Assembly (NCBI RefSeq): GCF_949987535.1
Contig: NC_080081.1
Coordinates: 34,574,428 to 34,638,427, forward strand
Origin: Balaenoptera acutorostrata
Taxonomy: Eukaryota; Chordata; Mammalia; Artiodactyla; Balaenopteridae
Length of the DNA stretch: 64,000 nt
Reading direction: 5' to 3'
Shown: positions 54,300 through 64,000 of the stretch, in pieces
Layout of the letters: each line of letters begins with the position of its first letter
Position numbering within the stretch: position 1 is the first letter of the stretch
Position numbers and translations under genes: made by a program
Notes under the pieces: model-generated
Told to the model about the DNA's origin: nothing
Database searches by the model: none
What the model saw: only the letters and a program-made list of their open reading frames with translations

Positions 54300-54625
54300 G
54301 GCAGAGATGTGCCTCTGTGGTCTTTCCTTACTTAGCAACCCCTCCTCTTCTTCAGTTGACTAATTCCTGTTTGCTCACACCTCATCTTCCCTGAGGTATT
54401 TAACAAGATTTATTGTAACTCTTTATATATATATCTATCGGGCTGACCAAAAAGTTCGTTCAGGTTTTTACTACGATGTTATGGAAAAACCCGAACTTTT
54501 TGGCCAATCCAGTAATTCCCCCAAATCGATTGAAAGCTACTTAAAGTCAGGGGTAGTATCTTAGTATTTCCAGCTCAGATTGGAAGGTCAGGAACATTAA
54601 CATTTGTTTGTTGACTAAATTAACC
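54300..54625 (+). mobile_element. LINE-2 3' end, split by a mariner-type mini-element
   Basis: Right of the mariner the sense L2 order is attgaaagctacttaaagtc then aggggtagtatcttagtatt (L2 'actgtaagctccttgagggcagggactgtgtct') and aacatttgtttgttgactaa (L2 'aatgtttgttgaatgaa'). Left of it, ctcatcttccctgaggtatt fits the L2 upstream part. The mariner sits at 54,438-54,512. Confidence 0.5.
54438..54512. mobile_element. Mariner-type MITE, 75 bp
   Basis: A second palindromic mini-element of the same family as 26,634-26,712. Left arm gggctgaccaaaaagttcgt, right arm aacccgaactttttggccaa, flanked by TA (54,436-54,437 and 54,513-54,514). Relative to the first copy the right arm lacks four bases, so the stem has an asymmetric bulge. 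It also lies inside an L2 3' end. Confidence 0.85.
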
Positions 54626-54714
54626 AACAAATACGGAACAAAGGCAGATTTCATGCTCAGGGCTTGGCTTCTAGACCAGATTGCCTTGGTTCACAAGTCT
54701 TACTTTTTTTTAAG

Positions 54715-55050
54715 ACTTAATTGTTTTTAGATCAGTTTTAGGTTTACAGCAAAACAGCAAAAGATACCAAGAATTTCCATATAGCTCCTTCTCCTACACA
54801 TGCGTAGCCTCCCACTTTATCAACATCCTCCACTAGAGAGGTACATTTCTTACGTTTGATGAACTTACATTGACACATCATAATCACTCTAAGTCCATCT
54901 TTTACAGTAGGGTTCATTCTTGGTGTTGTACACCCCATGGGTTTGGACAAATGTATACACCATTGTAGTATCAACACAGAGTATTTTTACTGTCATAAAA
55001 ATCCTATGTGCTGTGCCTATTTATCCTTCCCCCTACCCAAATCCACTCTA
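54715..55050 (-). mobile_element. L1M-type LINE fragment
   Basis: Landmarks: gatcagttttaggtttacag, caccatgggtttggac-type box ending tttggacaaatgtatacacc, gcgtagcctcccactttatc, gatgaacttacattgacaca, gtagggttcattcttggtgt. They follow the well-known old L1 segment usually seen on the reverse strand next to 3' ORF2. Orientation is by comparison with that arrangement. Confidence 0.6.
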
Positions 55051-55069
55051 TTACTTTTTATGTGTGGCA

Positions 55070-55245
55070 TATTGAGTAAGGCATTTTACTTTCTTGTATC
55101 TCAGTTTCCTCATCAGTTAAGTAAGGATAACAATAATACCTGTCTTAAAGGTGTGTTATGAATATTAAAAGGGTTAGATGACATAGTGAACTTAGCACAG
55201 GGCCTAGGGGTTACACAACATAATACAACTGTGACTATTTTATTA
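55070..55245 (+). mobile_element. MIR SINE
   Basis: Sense order: tatctcagtttcctcatcag, gataacaataatacctgtct, aaggtgtgttatgaatatta, gggttagatgacatagtgaa, cttagcacagggcctagggg. Almost a textbook MIR 3' half. Confidence 0.75.
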
Positions 55246-57072
55246 TTTAATGTACTATTCCAAAATAAAATGAAAACATTTGGGAAAAGGGCATTCAGAG
55301 TGTTGGAAATGGCATCTCCTACAGAGAAGAATTGGATATTATTTTGAGATTAGAGCAATGAACATGTATTGGGGCCAAATTCAAGATGATCTGCAAAAAC
55401 AGAGCCATTGCACATATATGAACAGGGTTATGGCATGTCCCAGTGAGATAAAAGACTAAATACGTTGCTTTTGGTTCAGACAAAATATAACCAACATTAA
55501 TTGCAGAGAGGATGTAGTCATTTGAAATTCAAACGGAAAAATTACAAGAAATGAAACTTTTTTCTTTGTGACTAGGAGTCCAGAGGTTGAATAAAAGATT
55601 GGTTTAGATATTAAATGTCTTAGCTGGAATATTTTTTAATATTAAATTTAAATTTTATGGAATATGGTTTTGAAGTATGACAGAAACTGTGAGAAAGAGG
55701 CCAATAAAGTACTAACTCATCCCAAAACTTTAAGAAAGCCATTTACAATTGTTTCTCATTATTTTAGGATTTGCCCCTTAGGGGATTTCAGTTATTCTTT
55801 GCAGATAATTTTGAAACAGATGTGCTGTGGGTAGATTTATCTGTAGCTTGGAAGGCTTATGGGAAGTAGAGAAAATAATAAGGTGATTAAAAGGTTAAAA
55901 ATATTTGGCTCTCTAGACAAACATGTCATTAAATACAATTTACAAACAGTATCCTCTTTGTAAGAAATATCACGTATGTTGATGTATAATGTATGCAATG
56001 GAAAGGTAAAAATAAATAGTATTAAAATTTTATATTCTTTAATTTAAACTTTAAATTACATTGTTACTCTTAATTCCACAAAATATTTAAAAAATATGAA
56101 TATACTTTTGTGATAAATCACTAGATATACTTTATAAAGTGTCATTTACCATTGATGTGAATAAATAACTCAGATTGAGAGGAGAATATGAGATCTCTGA
56201 TTTGATAAAAACTTAATATCAAAAAATATATTCATTAAGTTAAGAAATCCATGATTAATATATTAATTCTAAGATTAATATAACTAATCCATTTCATGGA
56301 TTTTAAAGAATCTTCTTAATGTGGCTATCACATATAGATCCTATGAAAGGGGAGTGGGGACTTAAAAACTTTAGGGGCTAGGTAATCCTAAGTATGTAAC
56401 CTATCAAACAGAGACTCTCTTAAGTATATTGGACTGCAATTAATTGTTAACACAATATACAAATGCTTAAGTATAGCTTAGTTACATTCCAGTATGTTTT
56501 AACTTTTATTTTGGGGTAATTCCTATTCAGTATTTAATAGCTCCAGCAGAGCTGGAGACCTCAGAAATTTTGTCAATGACCTTTGAAACAGGATTCATAT
56601 AAAATAAATTCCTGTACTACTTGAGGTCTGGATAGTGTGAGTTTTGAAGTCAGAGTCAGCAATAGTTCCTCCTCACAAGAGTAGCTAATTTCAACTCCTA
56701 TTTGTTTTCTGTTTGTAATGATTTCAGTTTACTCATGTTAACCTTGTGTTTTGAGTAATTATCAACTCATATCAACTCTATAGAATATGTGAATTGCTGC
56801 TTTCCTTGTCCCTGGAGAATACTTCTCATGTGACAATTGTCATATGACCTATGACACAGAGCATGGCTTCGTAATGTTGAGGGATGAGGAATTTTTATAA
56901 TTTGAATATAATCATACTGTGAGCACAAGTCTCTAAACAGACTCCATGGAAATAACAGGTTTCATGGTAAACGAAGTTTAGTAAATGCCTATTTCACCAC
57001 GTTCTTAGAGATTTATAGTACACTCTAGCATAGTGAAAGCTCTGAGAAATTGATCCACAAAACAAAAATATT
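55246..57072. other. Unique AT-rich sequence, 1.8 kb
   Basis: No repeat family is named with confidence. A possible L2 trace lies near 55,285-55,330 (gggaaaagggcattcagagt). No exon is supported. Confidence 0.35.
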
Positions 57073-57463
57073 AAAAGCTTTAGGAAGGGGACTTCCCTGG
57101 TGGTGCAGTGGTTAAGAATCTGCCTGCCAATGCAGGGGACACGGGTTGAGCCCCTGTCCGGGAAGATCCCATATGCCTCGGAGCAACTAAGCCCGTGTGC
57201 CACAACTACTGAGCCTGTGCTCTAGAGCCCACGAGCCACAACTACTGAGCCCGCGTGCCACAACTACTGAAGCACGCACACCTAGAGCCCATGCTGAGCA
57301 ACAGGAGAAGCCACTGCAATGAGAAGCCCACGCACCTCAATGAAGAGTAGCCCCCGCTCACCGCAACTAGAGAAAGCCTGCGTGCAGCAACAAAGACCCA
57401 ATGCTGCCAAAGATAAATAAACAAACAAATAAATAAACTTATTTTATAAAAAGGCTTTAGGAA
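57073..57463 (+). mobile_element. CHR-2-type SINE, long form, with TSD
   Basis: Head ggacttccctggtggtgcag at about 57,089. The body has three repeated 'ccacaactactgag' units (57,201, 57,237, 57,261) typical of the long form, and ends agacccaatgctgcc. The tail is (AAAT/AAAC)n to about 57,450. The repeat gctttaggaa (57,077-57,086; 57,454-57,463) is the target-site duplication. CpGs are largely lost. Confidence 0.9.
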
Positions 57464-57632
57464 TTTGTGAAGTTTTTCCACAAAATATATGTATGATTAA
57501 TAAGTTTAATGGGGCATTTGCCAAGTTTATTTGAGCCCAGAACCTTTTTAAAATTTATTTTTAGCTCTTTTTTACAGGAAATTTTATTTTGTGTATTTGT
57601 ATATGTATTTGTTCAGTTAATGCATAGAATTG

Positions 57633-58014
57633 CCTACTGTCGTAGTCTTGCTCGGGTTGCCAAACAAAATAGCATAAACTGGGTTGCTTAAAGAACAGAA
57701 ATTTATCTCCTCATAGTTGTGGAGGCTGACAGTCTGAGATCAGGGTGTCAGCATGGTCAGTTTTGCGGAGGGCTCTCTTCATGGGTTGTAGACAGCTGTC
57801 TTGTCACTGTGTCCCCACAGGGCTGAGAGAGAGCAAGCAAGCTCCCTGACATCTCTACTTAAAAGAACACTAATCCTTTCGTGGGGGTCTTACTGATAGG
57901 TCCTCATCTAAGCCTAATTACCTACCAAAGGCCCAATCTCCAAATACCATCACATTGGGGTTAGGTCTTCAACATAAGAATTTGGGGGGGAATATAATTC
58001 AGTCTATAACACCT
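57633..58014 (-). mobile_element. Solo LTR, MLT1-type (ERVL-MaLR)
   Basis: From the left: aaactgggttgcttaaagaa, cagaaatttatctcctcata, gttgtggaggctgacagtct, gagatcagggtgtcagcatg; then at the right tctccaaataccatcacatt, ggggttaggtcttcaacata and attcagtctataacacc. This is the MLT1 LTR in reverse. No internal retroviral sequence flanks it, so it is a solo LTR from an old recombination. It is far too decayed to assume promoter activity. Confidence 0.8.
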
Positions 58015-58865
58015 GCCATGTAAAGAGTTGAGGGAATGTTGTGTGTTTCGTGCTCATGAGCCAGTAATCTGTGGGTGCTTTCCAAGTGGACAGCTGGCGA
58101 TATTTCAAGTGCTTGCCCCATGGGACTCGGTATTTTGGTGATGGTGGAAAACGTCTCTTTTATGAGTTAGTTCATAACCCATTTGTCCTGAGAAGTACAC
58201 ATGTCTGGGACACACACCTACACAGAAAATACAAAAATGTGTCTAAACAAATGTGGGATATGAGATTGAGAAAGTGTTGACATTTGTCATCATTGCAAAA
58301 AGTAATGTATCTTTCAAAATGTTGCCAACTGTAGAGAAAAACTTCATGCAAAGGTAAAATAATGCTAACCATAAAAAAGGCTAATCAGCCTTTCAGAAAA
58401 CTGAAAAAAGAAATTCAACTAGCAAGTTAACAAGATCCTTCTAAGGGAAAACTACCCATTTATAACCTGAGTATTATAAATCTGCTATGACTTTTGGTGA
58501 AATGTATACATACATTAATCTTGGGAAGTTCTTTGTGTTCTTTTATTTTGATGGATCTATTTCATGAGGTTGATTTGATCTGGAAGATATGAATGAGTAT
58601 TTGTACTTTTCATATTTTAGATTAATTTTATAGTTCTCACAAGGGTAATATTTTTACATATAATCATCTGCTTTTTATTAAATATTTTAGAACTGATATG
58701 GAAAAAAAAGAAAGATAAAGAGGATCAATTATATCTGGTTTCTGCTATGGCTAGAGGTAATCCTCAGGCACTGATCAAGTTTAGCCAGAATCGTGATTTG
58801 TCCACAATGAATTGTTTGAAATATATGGCCAGAGTACTGAAGTGTTAAACAAATTAATTTTAAAA
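58015..58865. other. Unique sequence
   Basis: Short frames on both strands at 58,071-58,372 lack domains. No repeat is recognised. Confidence 0.35.
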
Positions 58866-58869
58866 GTTG

Positions 58870-59190
58870 TCTTTATATGTTAAATGTAGTACATGCTTAT
58901 GACAGAGAAACTGAAATCTTCAGATGTAGAAAAACTGTAATTCTGCATCCAGTGATAATCCCTCCTAATATTCTACTATGTTTCCTTCTAGTCTTTCTTT
59001 TTGTATATGCATATTTATTGCATTTTTTACTTAATTTCTCTCTCTTGTGCTCTGGTATGCCATATATGCAGGTTTGTATCTTGCTTTTTCACTTAGAACG
59101 TAAGCATTTTTTTCTGTTATCATAAATTACTCATAAACATCCCCACTTTTTCTGACTCCATAGTGTTCAAGTGGGTATATAAATCATTAA
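58870..59190 (-). mobile_element. Probable old LINE-1 fragment
   Basis: The order actatgtttccttctagtct, tttgtatatgcatatttatt, gtatcttgctttttcactta and ttctgttatcataaattact resembles a late-ORF2/3' part of old L1s seen on the reverse strand ('atttccttccagtctttttt ... gtaacctgcttttttcactta'). Family assignment is tentative. Confidence 0.4.
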
Positions 59191-59191
59191 G

Positions 59192-59536
59192 CAAATTGTA
59201 CTTTTTCTTTTTTTTTATTTTTTATTTTTATAAATTTATTTATTAATTAATTTATTTTTGGGTGTGTTGGGTCTTCGTTTCTGTGCGAGGGCTTTCTCTA
59301 GTTGCGGCGAGTGGGGGCCACTCTTCATCGCGGTACGCGGGCCTCTCACTGTCGCGGCCTCTCTTGTTGCGGAGCACAGGCTCCAGACGCGCAGGCTCAG
59401 TAGTTGTGGCTCACGGGCCTGGTTGCTCCGCGGCATGTGGGATCTTCCCAGACCAGGGCTCGAACCCGTGTCCCCTGCATTGGCAGGCAGATTCTCAACC
59501 ACTGCGCCACCAGGGAAGCCCAAATTGTACTTTTTC
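59192..59536 (-). mobile_element. CHR-2-type SINE, short CpG-rich form, with TSD
   Basis: A reverse copy with a perfect 16-base target-site duplication, caaattgtactttttc, at 59,192-59,207 and 59,521-59,536. The B box in reverse is gggctcgaacc at 59,456-59,466 and the A box is accactgcgcca at 59,498-59,509; these are the RNA polymerase III promoter elements inherited from the tRNA ancestor. High CpG retention suggests a young copy. Frames of 74-139 codons on either strand are SINE shadows. Confidence 0.95.
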
Positions 59537-59714
59537 AATCAGAAATAATAATATATATATGGCTTATATATGTGAATATATATATTTCTCATATTTCTTG
59601 GCTTGGTTTTGTAGAAGAAGTTTACTAGAAAAAATTATGCAGGAGATAAACACACAATTGGTGCTTTCCTGGGGTGAATAGATTGGAGAGGGCAAATGAA
59701 CTCTTGTAGATTAA

Positions 59715-59975
59715 TGGAACAAGACTCTTTCACCCCTAAATGCTTGTTGTGTCCCAAGACTAAAATCAGTGCTCACTTGCTGCCATGTATTTTTCTTCTT
59801 CATTGTTATCCCACAGGCTATTTAATTTTTTTTTTTTTTAGGCTATTTAATTTTGTCTTCCTCCTCAAAGAAAGGAGTGTCTCTATTTTACAACTTTAAT
59901 GTCTAGCTCATTGCTTGTTGTACAGTAGCTCCTTTCTTTTAGACAGATGGTTGAAGGAATTGAATGATTGAATGG
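59715..59975 (+). mobile_element. Probable LINE-2 3' end with a small poly-T insertion
   Basis: The tail-like part cattgcttgttgtacagtag then gttgaaggaattgaatgatt resembles the L2 3' end in sense (gcctggcacatagtag...gttgaatgaatga). Inside it, a T-run is bracketed by a 15-base direct repeat (59,815-59,829; 59,840-59,854). Confidence 0.4.
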
Positions 59976-60925
59976 AACCCTTCTTTCGTTTCTCTAGACA
60001 GGTAGGACTTGGAACCCAAATTTCTGCTTAGCAGCTACTTTCTCATTTCCCAGTTTATAGCCATCACAATCTCTTTCTGGATTTCACGGGCCTCTCTGCT
60101 CCAAATCTCAGGAGGAGAATGGAACTTAATTTCTTAAAAAGTACTGAAGAGGTTCACAGAAGATGGTGTTCGTGGAGGTTAGGAGTTGAAAAAATTGTAC
60201 TGTACCTTCCTGTAGTATTTCAAATGCCTCTCCCTCTTTTGATGCACTTAGCCTCTTTAAGTTAGATTTTGACTTCACTGTGAGTAAACACGCTAACTGG
60301 ACTAGGAAGAGTTGGTAAACATCGTACAGTTGAGGGAGAGAGATGGAAATTAGCCTGAGACTGATTTAATGATGTAGAGTAAGGAGGGACGTCTACCCAG
60401 TGATCTATCTGAAAAAGAAATCTTTTAAAATCAGAACTGCAGGAAAGGATGTGCCAGAGTGGATTCCTACCAAGTGTGAGAATCCACTGTATCCACTGTG
60501 AGACGCCAAGTGTGGCCATCTCTAAGTGATTGCTCTGCTCTTTTAATGCAAATGGTTGAAAATACTAAAGGGTGCACTATGGCTCACGTGTGAAGCTTGC
60601 CACAAACAATTACCAAAGTCATAAATTTTGATTTCAGTCAAGCTATTAAGAGTAATAATTTATTTAAGTGAGGTCTTCTGCTTTGATTAGAACTAGGAGA
60701 GTTCGGCTGCTCTGATCCTCTGGGGGAAAAGCTGGGTTACTGGTGTAGTAAGGAGGCTTGAAGGTGTCTGCTGTTGAGGCAACTGATCATTCCCAAAAGA
60801 AGTGCTTTTGCTAATTCTTTCACGTCCTCTTTTCAGTTAAGTTATTCTTTTCCTTTCCAAGTACAACTTATTTCTAACAAAGCAAACAGGTCCACTTTTT
60901 TAAAAAAAAATCTTGATTTAATCAG
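59976..60925. other. Unique sequence
   Basis: No repeat or exon is recognised; GC content is slightly above the window average around 60,060-60,130 and 60,690-60,780. Confidence 0.35.
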
Positions 60926-60929
60926 ATAG

Positions 60930-61055
60930 TCAGAGACATTCGGTGGCTTGATCAAGCCCACACCTTCTAGTAAAGAGGTGGAGCCAGTATTTAAAGCTAG
61001 ACGTGTCAAGACAATACAACCCGTGCTTCTGACCACGGTACTTCACAGCTTCTCC
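60930..61055 (-). mobile_element. MIR SINE fragment
   Basis: Reverse MIR order: gtggcttgatcaagcccaca, ccttctagtaaagaggtgga, gccagtatttaaagctagac, then cccgtgcttctgaccacggt (consensus gcccgtgctcttaaccactat). The core is intact enough to identify. Confidence 0.65.
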
Positions 61056-62029
61056 TGGAAGTTCCCTAAAGCTCTACTGAAAGTAATTTAAATATTCAAG
61101 TATTTTACAATTAAGTTATCTTCCTAGATCTTCTGGAGTTAAATCCTCTAGCAGTTAGTGAGTGACCAAGACTGCAGTAAGGGTAAAACATCAAGGCTGT
61201 CAATAAGGAGACCTAACTTAGGTCGTGAAGGAATAGAGGAAAGTCTTGTTAATAAATAAACCGTCTAACTTCCTCTACACCAGGAAGTCTTGTATAACTC
61301 CAAGAAGAGCTTCCCTCTTGTTCTTAGGCAAAAGGATAAATGACTTGGCTTTTCTTCCAAATCTTTCTGTGGAGCGCCCCCCTGCCCCCATTCTCAATTC
61401 TTTGCATAGATATCTCAAGATTGTACTCTCCCCTAATAGTAAAGTAATCCCTAGTAGGGTGTGAGTAGATGGCTTTAGGGTGCTACCACCACCAAGGGTA
61501 TTTGCATTTTAATGGAAGGCTTTAAAAGATCTTAAAGCTTCAAGACTAAAAGCAGTAAATCTCTATTAGTGGAATTGGAGGCAATGTGATAGATTTGGGC
61601 AGGAGCTATCTGGGGTAAAAAGAGCCCACTGGGTCTTTTCTAATCACAGTGTGAAATAAAGTGTTCTTACTTAGTAGCCTGAATTCTACTTCCAGTGTGA
61701 GGGCTGTGAGGACAGCGCCTGTGGCCTCAATAATAAAGTACTGCTAAACAGTTTCACCTTCTTTAAAAGCAAAACAAATTAAAGAACTAAAACTTTCAAA
61801 TCTTAACTTCCTTTTCCTTTCCCACTTTCTCCACAACATCTTGCTTGCGATCTCTCAATACTTGTATTCTTTTTCTCTGAGCTTCAGATGTGTATTTAGC
61901 TTCTTTAGACTCAGAATCCCAAACTTCTTTTGCATCTCACTTTTCATTTCCTGGAAACATGGAGACTACTGGAACTGATGAGGAATTTGAAGAATTGGGC
62001 TTAATAAATTGGGTTAAAATGTATTTAAA
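61056..62029. other. Unique sequence
   Basis: No repeat is named and no exon is supported. A 72-codon frame at 61,246-61,464 has no domain. Confidence 0.35.
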
Positions 62030-63060
62030 TACATACAGTGAGCCAGGCACTGAGCTGTTTTAAGCACAAAAGACATATTTTGTACACTTTCTGCCATACA
62101 GCCTTGGGAGTGAAACAAATAAGCAGATTAATATAGTCAGGGCAGAAAGGGCTATAATAGAGTTGCTCACCGTGAGCTGTCATAGTGCATAGAAGGAATA
62201 CTCACTAGAAGTGGTTAGTTAGAAGGATGATGAAGGTTTAGTCAGGTAAAATGGGGATGAGGATGGGATGTAGTAAAAGGCTTTGGTGGCAAACGAGGCA
62301 GGTTGCAATAGCGGTAGTGTAATAGGAGTCCAAAAGGTGGCGTCATAGGAGACCAAAGCAACATGGGACATTGTTAATAAATTCATTAGGGCCAAATATA
62401 AGCCATGAATGTAGGAATAAAAAGAAGAGATTGGAAAAGTAGACAGGAGCCAAGTATTGGAAGGCCTTGGTACTGTGCTAAGGAGTGTCAATGCTCTAGG
62501 GAACTATTGATATCTTTACGCAGTTGGAAAACAGGATTAAATTTGCATTAAAAAAATCATTCCAAAATCAGTATGGAAAGTTATCTAGACTTCACTCTAG
62601 GCTCTAGAGTGGGACAAAGCTGGAGGTAGGTCTTGGAAGAGCTGTGATAGTAGATCAAATAAGAAAGGAGGGATTGATCTGGAATATAGGTGTGGGGATA
62701 GAAAGAATGAGTAGAGAGATATCTTCCATTGGGATGGTGTTTGAATGTACAAAGGAAGGGAAAGACAGCTGAGTGCTGGAATTTTGGCTTAGTCAATTAT
62801 GTGACATTTTGCTGAACCAAGGAAAAATAGGTTTTAATGGAGAAGATGCTGAATTCAGATTTGGACAAGCTGAATCTTAGATTATTATAGAACATCCAAG
62901 CAGGGATTTTCAGTAGACAGGCATTAATCTGTCTGAATCCCAGGAGGAAGCTTTAGGCAGTAGATAATATATTTAGCTGTTATTTCTTAACATATCAGTA
63001 ATGTTTATGAAAGAGATTACTCAGGGAGAATAGAGACTATCAGAGGGCTGTTGATGGTCT
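62030..63060 (-). mobile_element. LINE-2, about 1.0 kb, decayed
   Basis: From the left, in reverse L2 order: gtgagccaggcactgagctg, gtcagggcagaaagggctat, gtattggaaggccttggtac, aatcattccaaaatcagtat, tcttggaagagctgtgatag, tcagatttggacaagctgaa followed by tcttagattattatagaaca. The order follows the L2 3' end and ORF2 on the opposite strand. It is the longest reverse-strand L2 here. Confidence 0.6.
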
Positions 63061-63164
63061 TATGGCAAATAACAGGAGTTAAGGAATCAGCTTAGAATGA
63101 AGAGTAATAATGAAGAATAAGAATAAGTAGCCAGAGAGATGCTTCAGAATACACAGGGCAGTGT

Positions 63165-63690
63165 CCTTATTGGTTAGCAAAACAAATGCACAATCTACTT
63201 GCTCTCGGTTCACAGTCCTCCAGGATCTGGTCCTAGGCAGTAAGTCTAACAGTATGGATTTCTGCCCCTCATTTTATTTGACCTGTTTCAACTCACTGGA
63301 AAAAATCTTGTACATTCATACATTTTCATGTTTCCCTTCCTTTCACACATTCTCACTGGAGTGTGCTTTCTTCCGTTCTTTTTCTCTCCATGTCCGACCC
63401 ATCCTTCAGAATTTTCTTCTAACCTCCCAGGACCATGAAATCTTATCTCCAACAGGGAACATATCATCATCCACCCTAACTTCCCATTAGTGTTCAGATT
63501 GCAACTTGCTTAGGACACAGCATATTCTAGTTTGCACCCTAGTTCTTTCTGCACCGGATTTGTCCCTTTGGCAAGAGTGTAAGTTCCTGAAGACTAAGAA
63601 CCCATTCTCCCAAATTAGCCTCCATGGTGCACTGCTTTGAAAACAGCAAGAGCTTACTAATATTTGTTAAATGACTACATATATTACTTA
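63165..63690 (+). mobile_element. LINE-2 3' end, opposite orientation to its neighbour
   Basis: The right part, gcaagagtgtaagttcctga then agactaagaacccattctcc and actaatatttgttaaatgac, is the L2 tail in sense (agaatgtaagctccatgagggcaggg...aatatttgttgaatga). The upstream pyrimidine-rich part with ccaggatctggtcctaggca fits decayed L2 ORF2. A 109-codon frame is a shadow of it. Confidence 0.5.
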
Positions 63691-64000
63691 CACTAAATAA
63701 TAGAGGTAGGATCTTTGAATCTTCTGATGAGGCAAAGGATCTCAGCTGAAGCTGACACAGAGATGTTAACTTATGAAGGATGTATCTGGAGGTTTTAATA
63801 TATCCTGGCACATATTGGCCAGAAAAATGATGGAAAAGCCTTTCATAAATGTATATTCATGATACAGAGGCAGACAGTGGAAACAATGCGAATTATCTTT
63901 GTTTCAAAAGTTGCTAATGCTGTATTCTTCATGTTTTCCTTACACAAGGATGCTGAATATTTGTATCCTTTTCACCTTCTGCTTTTATAATTTTAAAACT
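63691..64000. other. Unique sequence at the window end
   Basis: No repeat or exon is recognised before the window ends. Confidence 0.4.

Noticed and set aside
57633..58014. MLT1-type LTR as an active promoter
   Set aside because: The solo LTR is old and heavily mutated; nothing in the sequence shows present activity.
59258..59681. Open frames of 74-139 codons on both strands, with similar predicted proteins also at 20.8, 27.4, 46.3-46.8 and 48.6 kb
   Set aside because: The same peptide words recur at every SINE copy. They are fixed shadow frames of a CpG-rich, stop-poor SINE body, not a gene family.
63161..63490. A 109-codon plus-strand frame rich in Ser and Phe
   Set aside because: It overlaps a decayed LINE-2 3' region and has no ATG-supported start.

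Overview
This is nuclear DNA from a mammal, most likely a whale or dolphin. It is AT-rich, has no compact genes, and is dominated by interspersed repeats. The diagnostic signal is twelve copies of one tRNA-derived SINE whose head reads like cttccctggtggcgcagtgg. I recognise this as the CHR-2-type SINE of Cetacea, hippopotamus and ruminants. Most copies are the short, CpG-rich form I associate with cetaceans. No ruminant-type BovB or Bov-tA element was noticed in 64 kb, which argues against a ruminant. Nothing in the sequence fixes the species.

No protein-coding exon, RNA gene, CpG island or processed pseudogene of a host gene could be supported. The open frames present are chance frames, SINE frames, or remnants of LINE ORF2. 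The window therefore looks like a gene desert or the interior of a very long intron. Several unique AT-rich blocks carry clusters of octamer, homeodomain-like and forkhead-like motifs and could be conserved regulatory elements. The best is about 18,620-18,870.

Layout. 1-8 kb: unique sequence with decayed L2, MIR and L3 pieces. 8.4-8.7 kb: an L1 tail with a clear target-site duplication. 10.6-12.6 kb: a hAT-like DNA transposon beside a 1.6-kb LINE-2. 14-15.3 kb: an L2 interrupted by a second hAT-like element, then L3 and MIR scraps. 15.3-24.5 kb: mostly unique, with one L1 tail and one SINE. 24.5-28.8 kb: three SINEs and a mariner-type mini-element inside an L2. 30-32 kb: an L2 followed by a young, rearranged L1. 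32.5-38 kb: MIR pair, long unique stretch, L3 and L1M relics. 38.3-39.1 kb: two SINEs. 39.6-46.3 kb: L2, unique sequence and a 49-bp tandem duplication. 46.3-48.9 kb: four SINEs in the same orientation, two of them nested. 48.3-49.5 kb: L1M. 50.1-52.1 kb: L2, MIR and a second L1 3' end. 54.2-55.2 kb: microsatellite, second mariner mini-element, L1M and MIR. 57-59.5 kb: SINE, solo MLT1-type LTR and SINE. 62-63.7 kb: two L2s in opposite orientation.

There is no operon-like cooperation here. The elements relate to each other through insertion order: young SINEs, L1s and mariner mini-elements lie inside or beside much older L2, L1M, L3 and MIR relics. I found no undescribed functional system. The most informative anomalies are a rearranged L1 whose inverted 5' piece matches a segment missing from its own body, SINEs with two-part A-tails, a nested SINE pair, an apparent poly(A)-only insertion, and candidate enhancers. 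Repeat boundaries for old elements are approximate, and family names are recognised by eye.
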